A stretch of 64,000 nucleotides of DNA from Flavobacterium nitrogenifigens (GCF_003254565.1 NZ_QJRI01000173.1:62001-126000); one strand, 5' to 3'; counted from the first letter of the stretch, positions 32,562 to 41,795 are shown. Made by a program: numbers and translations. The notes: a model not told the origin generated them from the sequence alone.

Positions 32562-33905
32562 TTAAACAACACCTTGTGCAAGCATCGCATCGGCAACTTT
32601 CACAAATCCGGCAATGTTTGCTCCTTTTACGTAGTTCACATATCCGTCTTCTTCAGCACCGTATTTTTTACATTGGTTATGAATTCCGATCATGATTTCT
32701 TTCAATCTCAAGTCGACTTCTTCACTAGTCCAGTTCAAACGGATTGAGTTTTGAGTCATTTCTAATCCAGAAGCAGCAACACCACCAGCATTTGCAGCTT
32801 TTCCTGGCGCGAATAATACTTTATTATCTAAGAAAAGCTTAATAGCATCTAATGTAGAAGGCATGTTTGCAGCTTCAGTCACACATAAAACGCCATTATC
32901 GATTAATTTCTTAGCATCCTCTCCGTTTAATTCGTTTTGAGTAGCACATGGAATAGCGATATCTACTTTTACTTCCCAAGGACTTTTCCCTTTATGGAAT
33001 ATCGCATTTGGATATTTTTCTAAATATCTTTCTGCTCTGTTATCTCCGGTAGCTCTCATTTCAACCATATGGTCAATTTTTTCTCCAGAAATACCTTCTT
33101 CGTCATAAATGTATCCGTCAGGTCCAGAGATTGTAACCACTTTACCTCCTAATTCATTTACTTTTAAAGCTACTCCCCAAGCCACGTTTCCAAAACCAGA
33201 AATAGCTACTCTCTTACCTTTAATCTCATGCCCGATAGTACGAAGCATTTGATCTGTAAAATAAACTACTCCATACCCTGTAGCTTCAGGTCTGATTAAT
33301 GAACCACCATAAGCCAAACCTTTTCCAGTTAAAACTCCTGTAAATTCATTTCTAATTCTTTTATATTGTCCGAACAAATAACCAATTTCTCTTGCTCCAA
33401 CACCAATATCTCCAGCTGGAACATCAAGATCTGGACCAATATGACGGCATAATTCTGTCATGAATGACTGGCAGAAACGCATAATTTCTGCATCAGATTT
33501 TCCTTCTGGATCAAAATCAGAACCTCCTTTACCTCCACCCATTGGAAGAGTTGTCAAACTGTTTTTGAAAACTTGTTCGAAAGCAAGGAATTTTAAAACT
33601 GATAGATTTACTGTATGGTGAAATCTAATCCCTCCTTTATAAGGTCCAATTGCAGAGTTCATCTGAATTCTAAAACCTCTATTTACAATAATTTCTCCTT
33701 TATCGTCTACCCACGGAACTCTGAATATTATTGATCTTTCTGGTTCAGCGATTCTCAAAAGAATGTTCTTTCCATCATATTTTTTACGCTCAGATATAAA
33801 CGGAATTACAGTTTCTGCAAATTCTCTAACTGCTTGAAGAAATTCTGGCTCATTTGGATTTTTTGACTCAACAAGAGCCATAAACTCATTTATTTTTTGT
33901 TCCAT
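32562..33905 (-). CDS. gdhA: NADP-type glutamate dehydrogenase
   Basis: This 447-residue enzyme carries the substrate-binding region (NSAIGPYKGGIRFHH, and catalytic Lys in PMGGGKGGSDFDPEGKSDAEI), and a C-terminal Rossmann domain (VAISGFGNVAWGVALK). The length and sequence suit the hexameric NADP(H)-dependent class that assimilates ammonium into glutamate. It is monocistronic, with a -7 box and a palindrome in the promoter region (33975-34005) and its own terminator. Confidence 0.96.
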   Translation of the reverse strand: MEQKINEFMALVESKNPNEPEFLQAVREFAETVIPFISERKKYDGKNILLRIAEPERSIIFRVPWVDDKGEIIVNRGFRIQMNSAIGPYKGGIRFHHTVNLSVLKFLAFEQVFKNSLTTLPMGGGKGGSDFDPEGKSDAEIMRFCQSFMTELCRHIGPDLDVPAGDIGVGAREIGYLFGQYKRIRNEFTGVLTGKGLAYGGSLIRPEATGYGVVYFTDQMLRTIGHEIKGKRVAISGFGNVAWGVALKVNELGGKVVTISGPDGYIYDEEGISGEKIDHMVEMRATGDNRAERYLEKYPNAIFHKGKSPWEVKVDIAIPCATQNELNGEDAKKLIDNGVLCVTEAANMPSTLDAIKLFLDNKVLFAPGKAANAGGVAASGLEMTQNSIRLNWTSEEVDLRLKEIMIGIHNQCKKYGAEEDGYVNYVKGANIAGFVKVADAMLAQGVV

Positions 33906-33974
33906 CTTTGAAATAAATTTTCAGATAATTTAGATTTAATTTTTACTCTTATAAAAATAAGAAAACCTGTTTAA

Positions 33975-34005
33975 GAAAACGTTTTCGTTTTAACTGACAA
34001 AGATA
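33975..34005 (-). promoter_or_regulatory. gdhA promoter -7 box and adjacent 12-bp operator-like palindrome
   Basis: Read leftward, 34005-33998 spells TATCTTTG (-7 box). The perfect palindrome GAAAACGTTTTC (33975-33986) lies about +5 to +16 relative to the predicted transcription start. The central CG with flanking A/T arms is the shape of a LacI-type or similar homodimer operator, placed to block the polymerase. The assignment to a regulator is inference. Confidence 0.5.
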
Positions 34006-34178
34006 TAGCAAATAATGATTCGATGTTACATTTTTCACTTTTTTGAAACGATTTGTGGTTTTTTCAAACATTCCAAAAAAAACACATTTTTCATGTAGGT
34101 GTTTACATGCAAATCACCTTTTAAAAGTTAGTAAATTAAGTATTTTGTTACTTATTTTTCAATACAGCAATTTAATAT

Positions 34179-34208
34179 TTTGAATCGATTAGGTTTTTTA
34201 TATATTTG
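34179..34208 (+). promoter_or_regulatory. Near-perfect promoter for the outer-membrane protein gene
   Basis: TTTG (34179-34182), 18-bp spacer, TAtaTTTG (34201-34208). Both boxes match the Flavobacterium consensus. A start near 34215 gives an 18-nt leader. The intervening part of the gap 33906-34232 is AT-rich, with only the gdhA operator region. Confidence 0.7.
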
Positions 34209-34232
34209 CTTCGATTTGTAAGCCCCTAAAAA

Positions 34233-35024
34233 ATGCCTAAGCACCTATTTATCACATTATTTGCCTTATTGGGCATCTCAACTGCTGTATCAGCACAAGG
34301 ATTGGCTCAAGAGATCGGAATCTATGCAGGACCCGTTACTTTACAGTCCGATTTTGGAGAAAGAAACAACTTTGATAATAACATCAGAAATACAGGCTTT
34401 GGCATTGGAATCATGCACTTTATAAACTTCTCTGCCAATAACAATAGAGAAAATTATTTTACAGAACATTTTAAAGTAAGATCTGATCTGTCATACAGTA
34501 AAACTACCTTAAAGCATCATGGCCAATGGGTTGAACATAAACCTAATGGGATATTTGCTACGCAATTAAGAAACATGCACGCAAGCTCAAGTATAGTAAA
34601 TTTGGGCGCACAGATTGAATTTTCTCCTTTTATGAAAATTCACGATTTTGAAAACACAGTTGGTAGCTTCAGTCCGTATGGAGCTTTGGGTATTCAAGCA
34701 AGTTATTATTCTACAAAAATTGGATCGCGTTTAGGAGACATTACACTTCCTGCTAATACTCCAGGAAAATACTTAACTCCGTCTGACGGACGAGCACATG
34801 GATTTTCTACTGAGACTGGCGTAGTTTTATCTGCAACAGCTTCCGTGGGAGTTCATTACAAATTAACAAAAATGAGCGATTTAATGTTTGAAACTCGTTT
34901 TCAAATGTACAACTCAGACTGGATCGACGGATTAAACCCAAACAAAGATATTTACAAAGAAAACAAATCTAACGATTGGCAGGTTTGGTTTAATTTCGGA
35001 TATATCTACTATTTAGAATACTAA
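34233..35024 (+). CDS. Predicted outer-membrane beta-barrel protein
   Basis: This 263-residue protein has a signal peptide (MPKHLFITLFALLGISTAVSAQ) and alternating hydrophobic strands ending in the aromatic sequence WQVWFNFGYIYYLEY, typical of outer-membrane barrels. It contains a Gly/Tyr-rich GSFSPYGALGIQASYY segment. I recognise it as a flavobacterial conserved protein often beside gdhA, but no function is established. A near-consensus promoter drives it. A palindromic terminator separates it from the convergent metB-like gene. Confidence 0.78.
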   Translation: MPKHLFITLFALLGISTAVSAQGLAQEIGIYAGPVTLQSDFGERNNFDNNIRNTGFGIGIMHFINFSANNNRENYFTEHFKVRSDLSYSKTTLKHHGQWVEHKPNGIFATQLRNMHASSSIVNLGAQIEFSPFMKIHDFENTVGSFSPYGALGIQASYYSTKIGSRLGDITLPANTPGKYLTPSDGRAHGFSTETGVVLSATASVGVHYKLTKMSDLMFETRFQMYNSDWIDGLNPNKDIYKENKSNDWQVWFNFGYIYYLEY

Positions 35025-35046
35025 AAAAAATTAAAACCAAAATATA

Positions 35047-35091
35047 AAAATCCCAAATTCCAAAGTAATCAAAATTGGAATTTGGGATTTT
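35047..35091. terminator. Bidirectional terminator-like palindrome, family F
   Basis: AAAATCCCAAATTCCAA (35047-35063) pairs perfectly with TTGGAATTTGGGATTTT (35075-35091). The arms are 17 bp long, and A/T tracts at both ends suit termination of the two convergent genes. Confidence 0.8.
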
Positions 35092-35111
35092 AGTTTATTG
35101 GAATTTCTTTT

Positions 35112-36254
35112 TTAAGAAAGCGCTTGCTCCAAATCTGCGATTAAATCTTCTGCATCTTCGATACCAACACTTAATCTGACCAAATCATCAGTTATACCCA
35201 CCTCTGCTCTTTTATCGGCAGGAATCGATGCGTGCGTCATTAAAGCTGGATGATTTGCCAATGATTCTACTCCACCAAGAGATTCAGCCAATGTAAATAC
35301 TTTCAGTTTTTCTAAAAACGCAATCGAATCTTCTTTTTTACCAGATTTGAAATCGAACGAAACCATTCCGCCAAACGCTTTCATTTGTTTCTTAGCAATT
35401 TCGTGAAACGGATGATTTTTTAAACCTGGATAATAAACTGTTTTAATCTTTGGGTGATTACTTAAGTATTCTACCACCTTTTCTCCATTTTCACAGTGTC
35501 TCTGAACTCTTAAAGCCAAAGTTTTAATTCCTCTTAAAACCAAAAAGCTATCCATTGGCCCAAGAGTTGCTCCTGTTGCAAATTGTTGAAAATGCAATTG
35601 ATCTCCAAGGGCTGCGTCTTTTACAATTAAAGCTCCAGCAATAACATCAGAATGTCCTCCTAAATATTTTGTAGCCGAATGCATTACAATATCAGCTCCT
35701 AAATCAAGAGGTTTCTGTAAATAAGGAGTTGCAAAAGTATTATCTACAGCAAGAAGAATTTTTTTCTCTTGAGTGATTTTTGCTATTTCTTGAATGTCCG
35801 CCAATTTCATCAACGGATTGGTTGGTGTTTCTACCCAGATCAGTTTAGTATTTTCGTTAATTAAACTTTTCAATTTTTCGATATTTGTCATATCAACAAA
35901 ATGAAATTTGATACCTGAATCTTTGTAAACACGAGAAAACATTCTGTATGTTCCTCCGTATAAATCATCCATCGCAATGATTTCGTCTCCAGCTTTAAAC
36001 GATCTTAAAACGCAATCTGTAGCTGCAAGACCAGACGAAAATGCCAATCCGCGGGTTCCGTTTTCAATACTTGCCAAAGCGTCTTCTAAAGCAGTACGAG
36101 TCGGATTTGAAGCTCTACTATATTCGTAATCTGCCAAAGGTTTCCCTGGGCTTGTTTGCACAAATGTTGAAGTTTGATATACTGGCGGCATAACTGCACC
36201 TGTACTTGGATCATGATGCTGTCCGCCGTGTATTACTTTTGTATTGAATTTCAT
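35112..36254 (-). CDS. metB: Cystathionine gamma-synthase family PLP enzyme
   Basis: This 380-residue transsulfuration enzyme contains TKVIHGGQHHDPSTGAVMPP at its N-terminus, YEYSRASNPTRTALE, the PLP-binding Lys in MHSATKYLGGHSD (near residue 197), and the C-terminal SVGIEDAEDLIADLEQAL. Family members act on O-succinyl- or O-acetylhomoserine and cysteine or on cystathionine. The sequence does not separate synthase from gamma-lyase, so the symbol is the commoner Bacteroidota call. It is convergent with the barrel gene. Confidence 0.85.
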   Translation of the reverse strand: MKFNTKVIHGGQHHDPSTGAVMPPVYQTSTFVQTSPGKPLADYEYSRASNPTRTALEDALASIENGTRGLAFSSGLAATDCVLRSFKAGDEIIAMDDLYGGTYRMFSRVYKDSGIKFHFVDMTNIEKLKSLINENTKLIWVETPTNPLMKLADIQEIAKITQEKKILLAVDNTFATPYLQKPLDLGADIVMHSATKYLGGHSDVIAGALIVKDAALGDQLHFQQFATGATLGPMDSFLVLRGIKTLALRVQRHCENGEKVVEYLSNHPKIKTVYYPGLKNHPFHEIAKKQMKAFGGMVSFDFKSGKKEDSIAFLEKLKVFTLAESLGGVESLANHPALMTHASIPADKRAEVGITDDLVRLSVGIEDAEDLIADLEQALS

Positions 36255-36328
36255 ATAGTTATAAATTTAAATTCCTAAATTCTTTTACAAATTTACCGCT
36301 TAATTTATTTTATCGCGACACAACTTCT

Positions 36329-36336
36329 TACCTTTG
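36329..36336 (+). promoter_or_regulatory. -7 box TAccTTTG for the DUF3298 lipoprotein
   Basis: TACCTTTG at 36329-36336 is an exact match, 22 bp before the start codon at 36359. It lies in the 104-bp divergent region shared with the metB-like gene, which has its own TAaaTTTG box on the other strand. Confidence 0.5.
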
Positions 36337-36358
36337 TAGATAATTAACACTTTTTGAT

Positions 36359-37102
36359 ATGAAAAATTACTTATTTATACTCTTTTTGTGTTTGATTTTT
36401 ACAAGTTGCAAAAAAGAGCTTTCATTTGAAAATGAAACGTTTGAAGAGAAATCTACTGTACCGTGCACAAATGATTGCCCAAAAATCACGATAGAAGTCC
36501 CTATTGCTAAAAATATTAAAGTAACATCAGACAGCATTAATAAAAAAGTTTTTGCTGTTATAAAAGAGATTGTATTTTTCGAAGAAGATTCAGTAAAAGT
36601 CGATGATTATAAATCGTTGGCAAAATCGTTTATTACCTCATACGAAGAAATGCATCAAAAATTCCCAAATGATACTTTTGGCTGGGAAGCAAAAATTATT
36701 GGAAATGTCGAATTTGATTCTGATCAAGTTTTAAACCTTAAAATCGACCATTATACGTTTACTGGCGGCGCTCACGGCTATCAAGGCTACCGATCATTAT
36801 TGTTTGATAAGAAAACTGGGAAAACCATTTTCAACAAACAGTTATTTAAAAACGAAAATGAGTTTAAAGCTTTCGCCGAAAAAACTTTTAGATCAAAATA
36901 TAAAATTCCAGAAAAAGCCAATATTAATGCTACAGGTTTAATGTTTGAAAACGATAAGTTTCAACTTCCTCAAAACATTTTTTATACTTCTCAAGGTTTA
37001 CTTTTATACTATAACTCATACGAAGCCGCATCTTACGCAGACGGTCCAAAAGAACTTGTGTTTCCGTACGAAGAAGTAAAAAAGTATTTGAATTTTCAAT
37101 AG
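36359..37102 (+). CDS. Lipoprotein with DUF3298/DUF4163 domains
   Basis: This 247-residue protein has a lipobox (LCLIFTSC, Cys17) and a C-terminal DUF3298-type region with YTFTGGAHGYQGYRSLLFD and an adjacent KKTGKTIFN. The N-terminal half resembles the paired DUF4163. The fold is shared with RsiV, an anti-sigma factor that binds lysozyme, but RsiV's cytosolic sigma-binding part is absent here, so the role is unknown. It is probably anchored in the outer or inner membrane as a lipoprotein. Confidence 0.8.
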   Translation: MKNYLFILFLCLIFTSCKKELSFENETFEEKSTVPCTNDCPKITIEVPIAKNIKVTSDSINKKVFAVIKEIVFFEEDSVKVDDYKSLAKSFITSYEEMHQKFPNDTFGWEAKIIGNVEFDSDQVLNLKIDHYTFTGGAHGYQGYRSLLFDKKTGKTIFNKQLFKNENEFKAFAEKTFRSKYKIPEKANINATGLMFENDKFQLPQNIFYTSQGLLLYYNSYEAASYADGPKELVFPYEEVKKYLNFQ

Positions 37103-37145
37103 AAAAAATAAATCAAACGATTTAATTTAGTTCCTGTATATTATC

Positions 37146-37222
37146 GTAGAGACGCACTGCAGTGTGTCTAAATCCAGCATATCGACAAAGATTGTGTTAG
37201 ACGCACTGCAGTGCGTCTCTAC
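37146..37222. repeat. Palindromic repeat, family D (GACGCAC type)
   Basis: A 26-bp left arm (37146-37171) and right arm (37197-37222), each containing GACGCACTGCAGTG, are inverted with one mismatch. They flank a 25-bp spacer with AGCATATCGACAAAGATTG. The same spacer sequence recurs at 53540-53565. Confidence 0.85.
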
Positions 37223-37267
37223 AGAAAAACCTTAGAACCTTAGTATCTCAGCAGCTCAGAACCTTTC

Positions 37268-38413
37268 TTACTGCACATCATATTTCATTTTACGCAAAAC
37301 CCTCAAAGCCTCTTTAAAAGAAGAATAAATATTTTTATAAGGTTTCAGAAGTAACTTTGCATCAATTAACTTCTGTCTGGCATCTTCAAAACCATTCAAA
37401 TAACAAATCATAAAAGTAGAAGGAAGGTTTTCCAGATCTTTCATTTCGCGCTCGGATAACGACATCTCTTTTTCCAATTTTCTAAGTAGCGCTATATTAG
37501 AATTATAAATATGATGCAGCATTTTTCGGTTAAACTCAGGTGGCTGAAAAAGCATTTGACGATCAATTTTATAATATCCGTTATCAAAAAAATGAATTGT
37601 TTGCTCTTCTAACGGATAATAACTCGTTTTGTCATTTAAACCAAGCGGCACATACTCTGTTATCGTAAAAGTATCATCATTATAATCGATCGTAACCACA
37701 TCTTGCGCAGAATAAAAAAGTTTAATCTGTTCGTTTATCAATTCAATATCAACACGTGACAAATAAGTTATATCTCTAAGTTTCTTCGGGACTCCAGCCC
37801 AGCAGATTACAAACAATTCCTTGAAAACACGATATTTCGGAGACATATCTTTATGTCTGAAATTCATAAAATCAATAACTCCGTCTAAAGTATATTGAAT
37901 GCTATTTCGAGAACTATTTTCTATTCCAATTACGGTTTCTGTATTCTGATTGCTTTTTTCAATTTCCTCGTGTTCCTCTAAAGGAATAGAATTACTGCCA
38001 CGTCTTATAAAAACACTATTAGCAAGAATGGTGTGAATTCCTTTTTTAAAGTAAGAAATTTTACTTTTTGGTTTGATGGTAACCAGACCGATTACTTTAT
38101 CTTTTGGAAGGTTGGGAAAAGGAACGTTTTCATATTGAATTTTCGGTGGATTTTCTAAGAAAGCGTTGACCAGATTTTGAATTCGGCTATCATCAAAGAA
38201 GTCATCACCTACAATTTCGTTATCCTGATCTTCTACTCCAACTACGATATAAGAATTATTGTTTGGATTGGAATTGGATAATGCGCAAATGTGCTTTAAG
38301 AACTTTCCTTTTCCTTCTCTGGAATGAAGATTCAATTGCCTTTTCTTATCATAAAAACTACTTTCGTCATTATGAGCGAGTAGATTTTTAATTAAAAGGC
38401 GCTTATTAATCAT
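37268..38413 (-). CDS. AlbA_2/Schlafen-type ATP-binding domain protein
   Basis: This 381-residue protein has an AlbA_2 (Schlafen AAA-4-like) domain near the N-terminus, with FLKHICALSNSNPNNNSYIVVGVED (about residues 38-62) and IPLEEHEEI following. The C-terminal half has no known domain. Such proteins are nucleic-acid or nucleotide-binding in some cases, but the function of this class is not settled. It is a single leftward gene with family D and H repeats on both sides, a setting found around many accessory genes. Confidence 0.7.
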   Translation of the reverse strand: MINKRLLIKNLLAHNDESSFYDKKRQLNLHSREGKGKFLKHICALSNSNPNNNSYIVVGVEDQDNEIVGDDFFDDSRIQNLVNAFLENPPKIQYENVPFPNLPKDKVIGLVTIKPKSKISYFKKGIHTILANSVFIRRGSNSIPLEEHEEIEKSNQNTETVIGIENSSRNSIQYTLDGVIDFMNFRHKDMSPKYRVFKELFVICWAGVPKKLRDITYLSRVDIELINEQIKLFYSAQDVVTIDYNDDTFTITEYVPLGLNDKTSYYPLEEQTIHFFDNGYYKIDRQMLFQPPEFNRKMLHHIYNSNIALLRKLEKEMSLSEREMKDLENLPSTFMICYLNGFEDARQKLIDAKLLLKPYKNIYSSFKEALRVLRKMKYDVQ

Positions 38414-38427
38414 GTCGGTTTTATTTT

Positions 38428-38509
38428 GCCACGAATTGCACTAATTCGCACTAATTTAATTTATTAAAACTTAAAATTAAAAAAAAGACGCACTACTGTG
38501 CGTCTCTAC
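38428..38509. repeat. Adjacent short palindromic repeats, families H and D
   Basis: GCCACGAATTGCACTAATTC and CGCACTAATTT (38428-38457) represent the repeat H type, whose complement occurs at 48105-48156. AGACGCACTACTG, followed by TGCGTCTCTAC (38486-38509), is a short copy of family D. Confidence 0.7.
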
Positions 38510-38521
38510 ATTCGATTTTAT

Positions 38522-39277
38522 TTAAATATTTTTCTTTACAATCGTCGAAGACGCCTGTGCTGTACTCATAACAACCAAATCGGCAATATTTACATGATAA
38601 GGTCTCGAAACCATGAAGTGAATAATATCGGCAATATCTTCTGCCTGTAGCGGATCAAATCCTTTATAAACATTTGCTGCTCGTTCAACATCTCCTTTAA
38701 AACGGACTTCACTAAATTCTGTTGCCACCATTCCTGGATGAATACCACCAACTCTAATTCCAAACGGATTCAAATCGATTCGCATTCCTGCTGTAATGGC
38801 ATCAACGGCGTGCTTAGAACCGCAGTATACATTTCCGTTCGGGTAAACCTCTTTTGCCGCAGTTGAACCAATATTAATAATATGACCCGATTGTCTTTCG
38901 ACCATTTGCGGAATTATCGCTTTTGACACATATAAAAGTCCTTTTACATTAATATCTATCATGGCATCCCAATCGTCTAAATTTCCGTTCTGAATTGGAT
39001 CTAAACCGTGAGCATTTCCAGCGTTATTAATTAAAACATCGATTGTAGAAAAATCGTTTGGCAGAGAACCTATTTTTTCTAAAACTTCTTCTTTGTCACG
39101 AACATCAAATGCTAAAGAATGCACTTCAGTAAAAGCTGAAAGTTCATTTTGAAGTTCTTCTAAGCGGTCTATACGTCTTCCGCAGAGAATCACTTTATAA
39201 TTGTTTTTTGCTAAAATCTGAGCAGTCGCTTTTCCAATTCCGCTCGTAGCACCAGTAATTAAAACTGTTTTTTTCAT
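38522..39277 (-). CDS. Short-chain dehydrogenase/reductase
   Basis: This 251-residue SDR has the cofactor motif TGATSGIGKATAQ (residues 7-19), NNAG, a catalytic Ser in INIGSTAAKE and YCGSKHA with the active-site Tyr and Lys. The GRRIDRLEEL after the second strand suggests NADP preference. It resembles YdfG-type 3-hydroxy acid dehydrogenases, but the substrate is uncertain. The gene reads leftward as a single unit. Confidence 0.88.
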   Translation of the reverse strand: MKKTVLITGATSGIGKATAQILAKNNYKVILCGRRIDRLEELQNELSAFTEVHSLAFDVRDKEEVLEKIGSLPNDFSTIDVLINNAGNAHGLDPIQNGNLDDWDAMIDINVKGLLYVSKAIIPQMVERQSGHIINIGSTAAKEVYPNGNVYCGSKHAVDAITAGMRIDLNPFGIRVGGIHPGMVATEFSEVRFKGDVERAANVYKGFDPLQAEDIADIIHFMVSRPYHVNIADLVVMSTAQASSTIVKKNI

Positions 39278-39463
39278 TTTAAATTATTTATTTTTTTGAC
39301 ACAGATTAAAGTAACGTGTCAATTGTAAAGTTCAATTTTTATACTTTATACAAAACCCAATTATCTAAAGATTAGATTAATTCAACACAAAATTACGGCA
39401 TAAAAGCACTAAATGAAGTTCGTTCTGCGTTATAAATTTACTAATTTAAAAACAAAGAGACTT

Positions 39464-40273
39464 ATGAAAGCTGTAAACCTCAAATTTAGAATTTTTCTCT
39501 TGGCGTCATTATCTACTCTATTTCTAGCAAGCTGTAGCAGTAGTGATAATAATGATAGTTCACAAACTTCAAAAGTAAGTGTACGAATGACAGATGCACC
39601 GGGTGATTACGATCAGGTAAACGTTGAAGTTTTAGACGTTAAAATTAAAAGCAATTCTGAAACTGGCGAAGATGGATGGGTTAGTATAGGAAATATTAAA
39701 CCTGGAGTATATAATTTATTGGATTTAACTGGTGGTGTAAATGTACTTTTGGCAGATAACGAAGTGCCATCTGGATATTTAGGCCAAATTCGATTAATTC
39801 TTGGAGATAAAAATACTGTTGTTAAAGACGGCACAACTTATCCTTTAAAAACACCAAGTGCTCAACAATCGGGTTTAAAATTAAAAGTTAACCAAACATT
39901 GACAGCTGGCGCAACTTATGACTTTTTATTAGATTTTGATGTAGAGCATTCTATAGTTGTAGAAGCTGGTAATTCTGGCAACTTCAATTTACATCCTGTA
40001 ATTAGAGTTTCTACAAATGCAACATCTGGAATAATCAAAGGAATTGTAACACCTTTTACTTTCCAATCTTTAGTATCAGTTCAGGTTGGAGACACAACTG
40101 TTTCAGCTTATACAGATGAGCTAGGAGTGTTTCAGCTAAATGGTATTCCGGCGGGAACTTATTCTGTAACCATTACACCTGATGTAAGTTCACAATTGCC
40201 TGCTTTAATTGTTCCTAATGTGGTGGTCGTAAACGGGCAAATCACAAACATGAACACTCTGATTTTAGAATAA
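39464..40273 (+). CDS. DUF4382 domain lipoprotein
   Basis: Using the ATG at 39464 (MKAVNLKFRIFLLASLSTLF) gives a 269-residue lipoprotein with lipobox LFLASC. A Ser/Asp-rich spacer precedes the DUF4382 domain (VSVRMTDAPGDYDQVNVEVLDVKIK, to about residue 170). A C-terminal carboxypeptidase-regulatory-like beta-sandwich follows (SGIIKGIVTPF, ELGVFQLNGIPAGTYSVTITPD). Such proteins are probably surface or periplasmic carbohydrate-related proteins. The first ATG at 39413 would bury the signal sequence and is not used. Confidence 0.88.
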   Translation: MKAVNLKFRIFLLASLSTLFLASCSSSDNNDSSQTSKVSVRMTDAPGDYDQVNVEVLDVKIKSNSETGEDGWVSIGNIKPGVYNLLDLTGGVNVLLADNEVPSGYLGQIRLILGDKNTVVKDGTTYPLKTPSAQQSGLKLKVNQTLTAGATYDFLLDFDVEHSIVVEAGNSGNFNLHPVIRVSTNATSGIIKGIVTPFTFQSLVSVQVGDTTVSAYTDELGVFQLNGIPAGTYSVTITPDVSSQLPALIVPNVVVVNGQITNMNTLILE

Positions 40274-40290
40274 AACTCTAAAACATAAAA

Positions 40291-40327
40291 AACAGCTATT
40301 CTGAAAAGTAGAATAGCTGTTTTTTTA
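40291..40327 (+). terminator. Terminator after the DUF4382 gene
   Basis: AACAGCTATTCT (40291-40302) pairs with AGAATAGCTGTT (40310-40321), then a T run to 40327. Confidence 0.87.
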
Positions 40328-40394
40328 TGGTTATTCATTTAAAGAATTAAAAATGACTTCTAAATCTGTGAATGTCTTTAATCTGTAGAATATT

Positions 40395-40901
40395 TCAATT
40401 CTTATTTTTCCATTCTTCTAAATTCAATACCATATTGAGCGCCGTCCAGGTTTCTCCATCTACTTCTCTTAGGTATTTTTTATCGGGATTTAAAGTAAAC
40501 CCAACTTTTTCATAACACTTTTGATCTCCGATATTAAAGTCAAAAACATTCAACTCAATATTTCTTTCTTTTCTGTTTTCAAAAATATATTGCAGCAATA
40601 AAGTAACCATCTGCTCGCCGATTCCTTTTCCTCTTTGGTTTTTATCCATAATCAAGATTCGTCCTAATTTTGCAAAACCATCGTAAAAATAAATCTCACA
40701 ATGTCCAATAGTATTGCCATTAGAAATATTTGCAACTCTAAAAGCAATTCTATTTTCATCAGAAAGCGTTTTATCTATCTGCTCTTCTGTTAGAGGAAAA
40801 GCAAATTCTGGTCCGCCAAATTGCATTAAATCTTTGGCATTTTTGACAGAATCGATCAATTCTGAATAATCTTTTTTTTCAAAATTTTCTAGGTATATCA
40901 T
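40395..40901 (-). CDS. GNAT family N-acetyltransferase
   Basis: This 168-residue protein has the GNAT motif A LIMDKNQRGKGIGEQMV (about residues 83-99) and a downstream segment DQKCYEKVGFTLNPD. It resembles aminoglycoside 6'-N-acetyltransferase-like or RimJ-like GNATs, but this cannot be decided. It is 18 bp downstream of the aldo/keto reductase, likely in one leftward transcript. Confidence 0.83.
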   Translation of the reverse strand: MIYLENFEKKDYSELIDSVKNAKDLMQFGGPEFAFPLTEEQIDKTLSDENRIAFRVANISNGNTIGHCEIYFYDGFAKLGRILIMDKNQRGKGIGEQMVTLLLQYIFENRKERNIELNVFDFNIGDQKCYEKVGFTLNPDKKYLREVDGETWTALNMVLNLEEWKNKN

Positions 40902-40919
40902 TTTTCAGAATAGCACAAA

Positions 40920-41795
40920 TTAAGGCACATCGTCGCCCATACTTTCTGTCCAGATAGCAAACCAATCTTGGTTATCCATTTCCAATTCAACTGCTTTCAT
41001 TAAAGACTGAATTCTGGCAATGTTTACTGTTCCTGCAATAGGAATTATTTTTGCTGGGTGTTTTAAAATCCAAGCCAATAATAAAGTGTCAGAACCTAAA
41101 TGGTATTTTTCTACCAACTCAGAGAACAGTTTTTTCAGACGACGTGTTTTTTTGGTGTCTTCTCTAAAAACAGTTCCAAGCGGATTCCAAGACAACGGAC
41201 GAATTCCATGCGTCTGCATATAATCTAAACTTCCATCTGTCATTGCTTCATAATGCGTTGCCGAAAATTGCACTTGATTATAGCTCACTTCTGTTTTACT
41301 ACGAATTAATTCGGTTTGAGAACTTGTAAAATTTGAAAGACCAAAATCGATAATTTTCCCTTCGCCTTTTAACTTTTCTACTGCTTCTGCGATTTCATCA
41401 GCCTGCATTAAAGGACTTGGTCTGTGAAGTAAAAAAACATCTACATAATCTGTTTTTAAATTCTTCAAAGAAGTTTCTACAGACTTAATAATATAGTCTT
41501 TAGAATAATCATAATGTTTGATTTTGTTTTCAGGGCGTTTTTCAGCAATCATCTGAATTCCGCACTTGGTAATTAGTTGTAATTTTTCACGGGCAATCTT
41601 ACTTGCGTGAAAGGCTTTTCCAAAATCGGCTTCGGTCGTATACGAACCGTAAATATCCGCGTGATCAAAAGTCGTAATTTTGTTTTCGATACTTACCTGT
41701 ATCATGTTTTCCATTTCTTTGGTTGTAAGGTTTTTATCCCAAACTCCCCAATTCATAGTGCCCGAAATTATAGGCGATAAGACTGTTTTGCTCAT
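40920..41795 (-). CDS. Aldo/keto reductase
   Basis: This 291-residue (beta/alpha)8 reductase contains the catalytic Tyr in TFDHADIYGSYTTE, Lys in LQLITKCGIQM, His in VFLLHRPSPL and the NADPH-binding C-terminal region IPIAGTVNIARI. The sequence is close to the YdhF subgroup. It belongs in an operon with the GNAT gene. The upstream gap (41796-42007) separates it from moxR and is AT-rich, with no clear promoter box identified. Confidence 0.88.
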   Translation of the reverse strand: MSKTVLSPIISGTMNWGVWDKNLTTKEMENMIQVSIENKITTFDHADIYGSYTTEADFGKAFHASKIAREKLQLITKCGIQMIAEKRPENKIKHYDYSKDYIIKSVETSLKNLKTDYVDVFLLHRPSPLMQADEIAEAVEKLKGEGKIIDFGLSNFTSSQTELIRSKTEVSYNQVQFSATHYEAMTDGSLDYMQTHGIRPLSWNPLGTVFREDTKKTRRLKKLFSELVEKYHLGSDTLLLAWILKHPAKIIPIAGTVNIARIQSLMKAVELEMDNQDWFAIWTESMGDDVP

